Position numbers and translations under genes: made by a program
The notes under the pieces: model-generated
What the model was told of the DNA's origin: nothing
Database searches by the model: none
The model's input: only the letters and a program-made list of their open reading frames with translations
In this document: positions 1-5,699 of the stretch, in pieces
Layout of the letters: each line of letters begins with the position of its first letter
How positions within the stretch are numbered: position 1 is the stretch's first letter
Assembly: GCA_903924715.1 (NCBI GenBank)
Contig: CAIYCP010000240.1
Span: 1-9,103 of the forward strand
Direction of reading: 5' to 3'
DNA from: an uncultured beta proteobacterium
GTDB taxonomy: Bacteria > Pseudomonadota > Gammaproteobacteria > Burkholderiales > Burkholderiaceae_B
Length of the DNA: 9,103 bases

Positions 1-1
1 C

Positions 2-670
2 CAAGCGTTATATAAAAAAATAACGTTTGATCCCGTCAAAGATTTTGCTGCGATCTCGCAAATTGGTTCATCGCCGAACGTACTCCTCGTTCACGCGTCT
101 GTTCAGGCAACAACCGTCAGCGAGTTCATCGCCATCGCCAAAGCAAATCCTGGCAAGATTAGCGTCGGCTCAGCCGGTGTCGGAACCTCTCAACATTTAT
201 CGCTCGAAATGCTCAAGTTTTTAACGGGAGCTGACCTGCTGCATGTTCCGTACAAAGGCGGCATCCCCGCTTTGTCTGATCTGCTGGGTGGTCAAATACC
301 CGCGATGGTTGCCGGTATACCCACTGCGCTTCCGGCGCTCAAAGGTGGCAAAGTGCGCGCCCTCGGCGTGACCTCTGCAACACGTTCACCACAATTGCCC
401 ACGCTAGCTGCCATTGGAGAGTCGGTTCCAGGCTTCGATGTCACGTCGTGGTTGGGCTTATGCGCGCCCAGCGGAGTCTCAGAAACCATCCTCACAAAGC
501 TCAATACTGATTTAGTGACCGTCTTGAATATGCCTGATATACGTGAGCGCTTGGCCGAACACGGCATCGATGCAATGCCAACAACGCGCGAACAATTTGA
601 CACTTTCATCAAGACTGAAATCGTCAAATGGGCAAAGATCATCAAAGAAGCCCGCCTCACGTCGGACTAG
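2..670 (+). CDS. Bug/TctC-family periplasmic solute-binding protein, 3' part (5' end outside the window)
   Basis: The frame is open from base 2 to a TAG stop at 668-670, giving 222 residues of what is normally a protein of about 320. The signal peptide and first lobe lie to the left of the window. Visible family hallmarks are FDPVKDFAAIS, the glycine-rich loop VGSAGVGTSQHLSLEML, HVPYKGGIPALSDLLGGQ, the strand KVRALGVTS and the C-terminal helix EIVKWAKIIKEA. These belong to the tripartite tricarboxylate receptor (TctC/Bug) family, which binds small carboxylates or related metabolites in the periplasm. An ATG at 209 is internal to this frame (inside SLEMLKF) and is not the real start. The gene converges with the next Bug gene across 79 bases. 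The ligand cannot be read from the sequence. The family call is very secure. Confidence 0.95.
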   Translation, partial: QALYKKITFDPVKDFAAISQIGSSPNVLLVHASVQATTVSEFIAIAKANPGKISVGSAGVGTSQHLSLEMLKFLTGADLLHVPYKGGIPALSDLLGGQIPAMVAGIPTALPALKGGKVRALGVTSATRSPQLPTLAAIGESVPGFDVTSWLGLCAPSGVSETILTKLNTDLVTVLNMPDIRERLAEHGIDAMPTTREQFDTFIKTEIVKWAKIIKEARLTSD

Positions 671-749
671 TCACGCGCGGCTTTACCTGGGCACAGTTAC
701 ATGCGTTTGCCGTCGGCGCGGGTTCACTCAACAAAGAAATCGGATTGAC
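671..749. other. convergent intergenic spacer
   Basis: This is the tail-to-tail gap between two Bug/TctC genes on opposite strands. A bidirectional terminator would be expected here. The only symmetry I see is five-base arms at 674-678 and 716-720, 37 bases apart, and a tight GCCGTCGGC at 709-717. Neither is followed by a T-run, so no terminator is called. Confidence 0.5.
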
Positions 750-1724
750 CTAAGGCTTGGCGCCACTCTCTTTCGCAACCTTGGCCCATTTATCAAGATC
801 TTTTTGTAGAAACTCGAGAAATTCGTCTGGGGTGTTCGTGACGATATCCACACCAAGATTTAAAAGTTGAGTTTTGATGTCCGGTTCAAGAAGCACGCGA
901 TGCAACGTACTGGAAAGCGTTGCAATCACTTGAGGAGGCGTTTTGGCCGCGGCAAACATGCCATACCAGACGCTGGCAACATAGTCGGGCACACTCTTTT
1001 CTGACACCGTCACGATATCCGGAAACATCGGAAAGCGCTTCTCACTGGTGACTGCAAGAACACGAACTTTATCTGCCTTGACCTGACTGATCGAATTAAT
1101 AATGCCGGTGATCGATACTTGGGTTTCATTGGCCAGCAATGACCCCATTGCGGGCGCCGCACCCTTATAAGGGATAGACGTCATTTCAATTCCAGCCATT
1201 GATTGAAATAAAGCCATTTGCAAAAAAGTTGTGCTGGCAGAGGTCGCATAATTTAATCGACCAGGATTCTTTTTAGCAAAAGCAAGGAGTTCTTCTACGC
1301 TGTAGATCGGAACGGATGGATGAACGAGTAAGAACTGTGGCCCATCAACGATCAAACTAATAGGAGAAAAATCCTTAATAGGATCGAATTTTAAATTTGG
1401 GTAGACCGAGGGATTAATGGTGTGGCTACCAGAATTAATCAAAATCGTATAGCCATCAGGTTCGGATTTTGCGACTAACTCACTTGCAATTAAAGAATCG
1501 GCCCCTGGTCGATTTTCAGTGGTGATCGGTTGCCCAAGAATTTCAGACATGCGTTTCCCTAATATTCTGGAAATCATGTCTGTCGACCCCCCGGGGGCAA
1601 AGCCCACGACAAAGCGGATCGCTTTGTTCGGATATTGAGTTTGCGCCAGTGCAGAATGAGAGAGCACCAACGACGCGAAACATGCTGCAATTAAACCTAA
1701 ATTGGGTCGTATTTTTAAGTTCAT
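750..1724 (-). CDS. Bug/TctC-family periplasmic solute-binding protein with an atypical binding loop
   Basis: This 324-residue protein has the usual length of the family. A signal peptide spans residues 1-27 (hydrophobic LIAACFASLVLS, cleavage likely after ALA). It is followed by the family opening YPNKAIRFVVGFAPGGSTD (31-49), ENRPGA (70-75), the PDGYT motif (89-93), IPYKGAAPA (184-192), VRVLAVTS and the closing helix KDLDKWAKVAKESG. The start is supported by GGAG at 1733-1736, eight bases upstream of the ATG. The segment normally rich in glycine and carrying a histidine (GSSGNGATTHL in the neighbouring paralogue) reads ATSASTTFLQM here, two residues shorter, so the ligand may differ. It lies 58 bases downstream of the racemase-fold gene and is probably co-transcribed with it. 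Periplasmic binding is inferred from the family; the substrate is unknown. Confidence 0.95.
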   Translation of the reverse strand: MNLKIRPNLGLIAACFASLVLSHSALAQTQYPNKAIRFVVGFAPGGSTDMISRILGKRMSEILGQPITTENRPGADSLIASELVAKSEPDGYTILINSGSHTINPSVYPNLKFDPIKDFSPISLIVDGPQFLLVHPSVPIYSVEELLAFAKKNPGRLNYATSASTTFLQMALFQSMAGIEMTSIPYKGAAPAMGSLLANETQVSITGIINSISQVKADKVRVLAVTSEKRFPMFPDIVTVSEKSVPDYVASVWYGMFAAAKTPPQVIATLSSTLHRVLLEPDIKTQLLNLGVDIVTNTPDEFLEFLQKDLDKWAKVAKESGAKP

Positions 1725-1732
1725 GTATGCGT

Positions 1733-1736
1733 CTCC
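1733..1736 (-). promoter_or_regulatory. ribosome binding site of the 750-1724 Bug gene
   Basis: On the minus strand TTTGGAGAC places GGAG eight bases before the ATG at 1724. This independent signal supports local translation initiation rather than strict coupling to the gene upstream. Confidence 0.7.
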
Positions 1737-1782
1737 AAATATATTTTTATAGCCACACTTAAGTCAACAACGCTCTCCCCAC

Positions 1783-2559
1783 TCAGCGCAAAAATATTTC
1801 TTGCAGTTTTGCTTTAAAGTCAGGAGAGACCCCTGTCGATCCACGCTGAGGAACGCCTAGTGCTTGCAAATCAACCGCCCGTTCTGCACTCTTGATGACG
1901 TTTGCCATGATGTCAATCAGCGGCACGCCATCGACGTGACGAAGGTCATGATCAACGAAGAACATATTCAGCGGACCACCAGCTGGAATGAGCACATTCG
2001 CACCGCGAGCGATCACTGCCCGGGCTGCCTTACTGAACGCCTCAATTCCAGCAGCAGGATCTTGATACAGACGCGGAAAGTCTGAATACCGCATCTCGAG
2101 CGATGCGCCTTCGACCAGCAGCTCCCCAAGCCCATAGCGTTGAGTCATCAACTCCATTTTTTTGCGGCTGCCCGAGTTATGCGTCAAAAAACCAAAACGA
2201 GCACCCATCTGCGCTGCAAGGTGAACTGCGCACTCTGTAATAAAGACAGCTGGAATGTCAGTCATTTCACGAATTTCAGGCCGGCCCGCGTCATTGGTGC
2301 TCACGTTTACGAACGCCGCATAACCGCGCTGCTCTGCAAGGATGCCGTTACGTGCAACCTCACGCGACACCAGATGCAAACCACTGTCAAGGTAGTCGAC
2401 GCCGGGATAGGTCTCACTGACGGCATGAAACTCAACCTTGAGTCCGGGTCGGACCACGCGATTGGCATGACGCTTCGCAGATTCTTGATATACGGCCCAG
2501 TTAGCTGCGTCAGCTTCACCTGAACTACTTTGCAGCCATAGCGTTGATTGATTGGACAT
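1783..2559 (-). CDS. Asp/Glu/hydantoin racemase-fold protein lacking both usual catalytic cysteines
   Basis: The chosen start gives 258 residues beginning MSNQSTLW, because GAGGAG lies ten bases upstream. A longer frame to 2616 would run into the preceding gene and has a non-conserved-looking basic extension. The order of elements fits the Asp/Glu/hydantoin racemase superfamily: a strand and loop AAFVNVSTNDAG (81-92), DIPAVFITECAVHLAAQMGA (101-120, equivalent to the IPVVGIGEAA-type helix), the strand FGFLTH, and near the C-terminus ANVLIPAGGPLNM (187-199). In family members a cysteine normally sits in the first loop and another before the GG of the last motif. Here these read NVSTND and IPAGG, and the only cysteine of the protein is Cys110. 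The family includes racemases, maleate isomerase and arylmalonate decarboxylase. The flanking Bug genes suggest a carboxylate substrate. The exact reaction, or whether it is an enzyme at all, is unknown. It is cytosolic, with no signal peptide. Confidence 0.82.
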   Translation of the reverse strand: MSNQSTLWLQSSSGEADAANWAVYQESAKRHANRVVRPGLKVEFHAVSETYPGVDYLDSGLHLVSREVARNGILAEQRGYAAFVNVSTNDAGRPEIREMTDIPAVFITECAVHLAAQMGARFGFLTHNSGSRKKMELMTQRYGLGELLVEGASLEMRYSDFPRLYQDPAAGIEAFSKAARAVIARGANVLIPAGGPLNMFFVDHDLRHVDGVPLIDIMANVIKSAERAVDLQALGVPQRGSTGVSPDFKAKLQEIFLR

Positions 2560-2569
2560 GTTGTCTTGA

Positions 2570-2575
2570 CTCCTC
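2570..2575 (-). promoter_or_regulatory. ribosome binding site overlapping the upstream stop codon; decides the racemase-fold start
   Basis: On the minus strand the sequence TGAGGAG combines the TGA stop of the upstream Bug gene (2576-2574) with a strong GAGGAG Shine-Dalgarno. It lies ten bases before the ATG at 2559. The overlap implies translational coupling of the two genes and argues against the longer start at 2616. Confidence 0.75.
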
Positions 2576-3608
2576 AGTCGATTTTTACGTTTGCGGCTTT
2601 GATGACCTTCAGCCACTTATCTAGTTCACTCTTAACTAACACGCCGAATTCGGCGGGTGTGCTACCTACTGGTTCCATCTCTTGTGCCAGAAGCTTAGTA
2701 CGCACCTCTGGTTTTTTTAGCACCTGACTAATTGTTACATAGAGCTGTTTAATGATTTCGGGCGCAGTCCCAGTCGGGGCGAACAGACCGATCCACACCG
2801 ATGAATCATAACCGGGCACACCCGACTCGGCGATGGTCGGCACCTCGGGATTCAATACGGAACGTGTGCTCCCAGTCACCGCCAGCACGCGCAACCTACC
2901 CGCTTTGATCTGCCGATTGGAGGTCGCACCAGCGTCTAGCATGAGCGACACTTGCCCGCTCAGCAAATCCGCCATCGCGGGCGCACTACCCTTGTAGGGC
3001 ACATGTACGATATCGATCCCCGTCATCACCTTTAACAGCTCCATCCCCAGATGGGTCGTTGCCCCATTACCCGACGAACCATAGTTGATCTGACCAGGGC
3101 GCGATCTGGCGTAATCGATTAGCTCTTGCACTGTGTGAACTGGCATCGACGGATTCACAACCAGCAGATTAGAGAAGCTCACCCACTGAGAAATAGGCGC
3201 AAAGTCGCGCAAGGCGTCGTAATTCAGTTTAGGGTGAAGCCCATGATTGATGACGATATTGGGTGACGTTGCATAAAGGGTGTAGCCGTCGGGCGCTGAC
3301 TTGGCGGCCAGCTCGGCACCAATTACGGTGCCGGCGCCTGGCTTATTCTCGACGATGAAGGTTTGCCCAAGGGCCTCACCCATGTGTTGTGCCATCAGTC
3401 GCGCAAGGATGTCACTACCACCACCCGGCGCAAGGGGCACGATGATTCTGACCGGTCGATTAGGCCAAGTTTGTGCGATGCTTGCCGTAGCGCCTACAGC
3501 ACAGACAATAACCAACGCGCTGGTTAGCAAGCGCAAAAGTTGCGGCAACATCGCCCGTCTAATTAGAAACTGAAAACAACGTCTGCCCCACCAACCAGAT
3601 GCATTCAT
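2574..3608 (-). CDS. Bug/TctC-family periplasmic solute-binding protein
   Basis: From the ATG at 3608 the product has 344 residues. It starts with a basic n-region (GRRCFQFLIRR), then a hydrophobic core (LLTSALVIVCAVGA) and a likely cleavage site after SIA at residue 45. The mature part has every standard Bug element: WPNRPVRIIVPLAPGGGSD (48-66), ENKPGAG (87-93), APDGYTLY (105-112), NYGSSGNGATTHLGMELL (175-192), HVPYKGSAPAMADLLSGQ (202-219), LRVLAVTGSTR and a closing SELDKWLKVIKAA helix. The start was chosen for GAGG at 3615-3618, six bases upstream. A TTG at 3638 would add ten residues, and an ATG at 3551 would give 325 residues, closest to the family norm but with a poorer ribosome site. 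It is coupled to the racemase-fold gene downstream (14-base gap), which links ligand capture to that protein. The ligand is not identifiable. Confidence 0.93.
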   Translation of the reverse strand: MNASGWWGRRCFQFLIRRAMLPQLLRLLTSALVIVCAVGATASIAQTWPNRPVRIIVPLAPGGGSDILARLMAQHMGEALGQTFIVENKPGAGTVIGAELAAKSAPDGYTLYATSPNIVINHGLHPKLNYDALRDFAPISQWVSFSNLLVVNPSMPVHTVQELIDYARSRPGQINYGSSGNGATTHLGMELLKVMTGIDIVHVPYKGSAPAMADLLSGQVSLMLDAGATSNRQIKAGRLRVLAVTGSTRSVLNPEVPTIAESGVPGYDSSVWIGLFAPTGTAPEIIKQLYVTISQVLKKPEVRTKLLAQEMEPVGSTPAEFGVLVKSELDKWLKVIKAANVKID

Positions 3609-3614
3609 TTTAGA

Positions 3615-3618
3615 CCTC
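3615..3618 (-). promoter_or_regulatory. ribosome binding site supporting the 3608 start
   Basis: The minus strand reads GAGGTCTAAA then ATG, a GAGG core six bases before the start. Neither the TTG at 3638 nor the ATG at 3551 has a comparable purine-rich motif at proper spacing. Confidence 0.55.
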
Positions 3619-3679
3619 GGCTTCAAAGTATGTAGCAAACCGCTAATACTTGCTCGACATCGATTAAATTATTGCTACT

Positions 3680-4150
3680 TTATTGACCACCGCTCGAGCA
3701 GGTCTTTTTCATTTCTGCACAAACTTTAAGAATTGAGGCCACCACTTGCGAGGTACCCGGATCAGCGATCGACGACCCCGCACTCGCCGCAATCAGTAAT
3801 TGAGAAGTATTGTCGCTCAGTGCAACCACATTCAGCGAAGCACTCTTTGGGCCTTCGGCGACTTTAATACGCATACCCGCATCATCTCGAGAGACAATCG
3901 TCACCATATTATTAGAAGACGCCAACTTCACCACCGTGGCGTATACATTGTTCGCAGGAACATCCAGGATAACCGTCGCGAACTGATAGGCAGGTTTGCC
4001 ATTTTGGTCATCCTGCGTCAATTGATGAATTCTTCCTTCTACATGTCGCGCAGCCATAATCCACTGGGCCTGAGCCGAGCTTGCGACCGAAAGAACGAGG
4101 ACTGTTGTAAGTGCCTGCAGCAGTGAGATGACTCTTTTCTTAGTTTTCAT
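3680..4150 (-). CDS. small exported protein of unknown function beside the RND efflux genes
   Basis: This 156-residue product has a clear signal peptide: a KTKKR n-region, the core LLQALTTVLVLSV and cleavage after AQA at residue 28. There is no lipobox. The mature part, about 128 residues, looks like a compact alternating fold. Strand YQFATVILDV (55-64) precedes helix NNVYATVVKLASSN (67-80), then strands MVTIVSRDD, MRIKVAEG, ASLNVVAL and SQLLIAASAG, then a terminal helix SQVVASILKVCAEMKKTC (134-151). Cys144 and Cys151 flank the end of that helix and could form a disulfide. The gene lies 84 bases behind the outer-membrane channel gene, on the same strand, so an accessory role in the efflux system is plausible. 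That is inference from position. The pattern resembles small periplasmic proteins of unknown function such as the DUF3568 type, but I cannot assign a family. The ATG at 4150 has GGAG ten bases upstream. Confidence 0.85.
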   Translation of the reverse strand: MKTKKRVISLLQALTTVLVLSVASSAQAQWIMAARHVEGRIHQLTQDDQNGKPAYQFATVILDVPANNVYATVVKLASSNNMVTIVSRDDAGMRIKVAEGPKSASLNVVALSDNTSQLLIAASAGSSIADPGTSQVVASILKVCAEMKKTCSSGGQ

Positions 4151-4153
4151 TTT

Positions 4154-4170
4154 TTATCTTCTCCAGATAA
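4154..4170 (-). promoter_or_regulatory. ribosome binding site in the loop of a short inverted repeat
   Basis: On the minus strand TTATCT (4170-4165), loop GGAGA (4164-4160) and AGATAA (4159-4154) form a perfect six-base inverted repeat, three bases before the ATG of the small exported protein. The Shine-Dalgarno GGAG is exposed in the loop. The stem has only one G-C pair, so it would be weak. A chance occurrence is possible. Confidence 0.35.
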
Positions 4171-4234
4171 CCGCACATGAACGCGTATGCGCCAAAATCA
4201 TGATAGCAGTTATCCTTGGTAGCAGACGGCCATA

Positions 4235-5692
4235 TTATCTATCCGTTTGACGAGTCTGCCACCCTCCTCCCAGCGCTTTAATAAGTGACACGCTCGTCAG
4301 TAGTCTATTTCTGGCAATTTCAACCGCTTCGCGCTCGGCGTCCAACGAGGCACGCTGCGCAATCACCACCTCCATCAAAGACGCCAAACCAGCACGATAC
4401 CGTCTGAGTGCCAGAAAAGTTGCGCGATCGGCACTTGTCACGGCATCCTGTTGATAAGCGGCTTGAGTAGAAAGAAACCGCAAACCAGATATTGAACTCT
4501 CTACCTCTTGAAAGGCACGCAGCAAGATACCTTGATAGGCAGCTATACGCTCTTGATAAGCCGCGCGCGTACGGTCGACATTTAAGCCAATACGCCCAGC
4601 ATTAAAAATTTGCTGAAACAACGAGGCGCCAACGGCCCAGACAGAACTCGTTCCATTGGCAAGCGTTGATAAATCAGCGGTATTAAAACCTAAGGCTGCT
4701 GTCAGTTGAATCGTCGGAAAATAAGCAGCGGTCGCTATACCGATTTCAGCGTTATAAGCAACGAGTTCGCGTTCGGCAGTTGCAATGTCGGGGCGTCGTT
4801 GCAAAAGATCTGAAGGTAATCCAACGGGTATGACAGGCGTCACCAACTTGAATTGCTGACGGGCAATCGTAAAACCTTCAGGCTGCCTGCCAAGCAATAC
4901 GGCTAATTTATAGAGCAACTGACTGCGACGTTTTTCGGTACCCGCTAGCTGTGCCTGCGTGGTGCGCAAATCGGTATCGACGTAGGCGAGATCAATGTCG
5001 TGGGCAAGACCATCGCGTCTGCGAGCCGCAACCAGATCGCGGGCTGTCTGACGTAAAGCAATGTTCTCTTCGAGGATACGTAGCAGTTCATCTGTCGTGC
5101 GTAATTCAAAATATGTTTGTGCAACCTCAGCCGTTAAGGTTAACAGCGCAGTCTGATAAGCGGCAACACTTGAATCGAGTCGGGCTTGCGCAGCTTCAAT
5201 TTGTCGACGTATGCGTCCCCAGAAATCAAGCTCATAATTTGTATATAAAGGGATTGCGGCAATACCGTTTGCGGTGAAGCTTGGCATATAACCGTGCGAG
5301 ACGTTATTGGGGATATTAGGTGTATCACTTGAACTATTTGATGAGATACCAGAGCGGCCGTTCACGAGCCCAAAATTAATTTCTGGATATAAGTACGTTG
5401 ACGAGATTCCAGCGATGGCCTGCGCTTGTATGACACGTGTTGCGACTGCAAGTAAATCGGGATTTTTTTGAATTGCCTGATTTTCAAAATCATTTAATAC
5501 AGGGTCGGCAAACACTGTCCACCAGTCGCCACGCCCAACGTCGTCTTGTGGCTCGGCGATTGCCCAGGGGCCGACTTCAGTAAAGGTCGGGGCGACGGCA
5601 ATATCTGGACGCACATAATCAGGACCCACCGGCGCACAGGCACTCAGCAGCACGAACATAAAAAAGACGACACTGTACCGAATCAGTGACAT
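4235..5692 (-). CDS. NodT-type outer-membrane channel lipoprotein of an RND efflux system
   Basis: The 485-residue product begins with a lipoprotein signal (FFMFVLLSAC, lipid-modified Cys19) followed by the typical APVGPDYVRP. Two OEP-type repeats follow. The first contains NYELDFWGRIRRQIEAAQAR (152-171) and long coiled helices through about 270. The second contains GLPSDLLQRRPDIATAEREL (291-310), the motif AEIGIATAAYFPTIQLTAALG (315-335), and ends near EIARNRLLTSVSLIKALGGGW. This is the full family length, with no break. Members form trimeric channels that carry drugs, solvents or metabolites across the outer membrane, fed by the adaptor and the inner-membrane pump. Its start lies seven bases after the adaptor stop with only a weak ribosome site, so translational coupling to the adaptor is likely. 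The transported substrate cannot be inferred. Confidence 0.96.
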   Translation of the reverse strand: MSLIRYSVVFFMFVLLSACAPVGPDYVRPDIAVAPTFTEVGPWAIAEPQDDVGRGDWWTVFADPVLNDFENQAIQKNPDLLAVATRVIQAQAIAGISSTYLYPEINFGLVNGRSGISSNSSSDTPNIPNNVSHGYMPSFTANGIAAIPLYTNYELDFWGRIRRQIEAAQARLDSSVAAYQTALLTLTAEVAQTYFELRTTDELLRILEENIALRQTARDLVAARRRDGLAHDIDLAYVDTDLRTTQAQLAGTEKRRSQLLYKLAVLLGRQPEGFTIARQQFKLVTPVIPVGLPSDLLQRRPDIATAERELVAYNAEIGIATAAYFPTIQLTAALGFNTADLSTLANGTSSVWAVGASLFQQIFNAGRIGLNVDRTRAAYQERIAAYQGILLRAFQEVESSISGLRFLSTQAAYQQDAVTSADRATFLALRRYRAGLASLMEVVIAQRASLDAEREAVEIARNRLLTSVSLIKALGGGWQTRQTDR

Positions 5693-5699
5693 GAGTCGC

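Noticed and set aside
292..660. Open frame on the minus strand (122 codons)
   Set aside because: It is antisense to the conserved C-terminal lobe of the first Bug protein and has no recognisable features.
674..720. Possible terminator hairpin between the convergent Bug genes
   Set aside because: Only five paired bases with a 37-base loop and no T-run on either strand.
1738..1767. Promoter-like TTGACT, 18-base spacer, TATATT on the minus strand before the 750-1724 Bug gene
   Set aside because: Transcription would begin only a few bases before the ATG and would leave out the good GGAG ribosome site at 1733-1736, so the match is probably fortuitous in an AT-rich spacer.
2140..2523. Long open frame on the plus strand (127 codons)
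   Set aside because: It is antisense to the racemase-fold gene, which has clear family motifs and a ribosome site; the plus-strand translation shows no family features.
2560..2616. Longer start for the racemase-fold protein, adding 19 residues (MAEGHQSRKRKNRL...)
   Set aside because: The extension overlaps the 3' end of the upstream Bug gene and ignores the strong GAGGAG placed correctly for the ATG at 2559.
3630..3655. Inverted AGCAA and TTGCT upstream of the middle Bug gene
   Set aside because: Five-base arms about 11 bases apart are too short to separate from chance.
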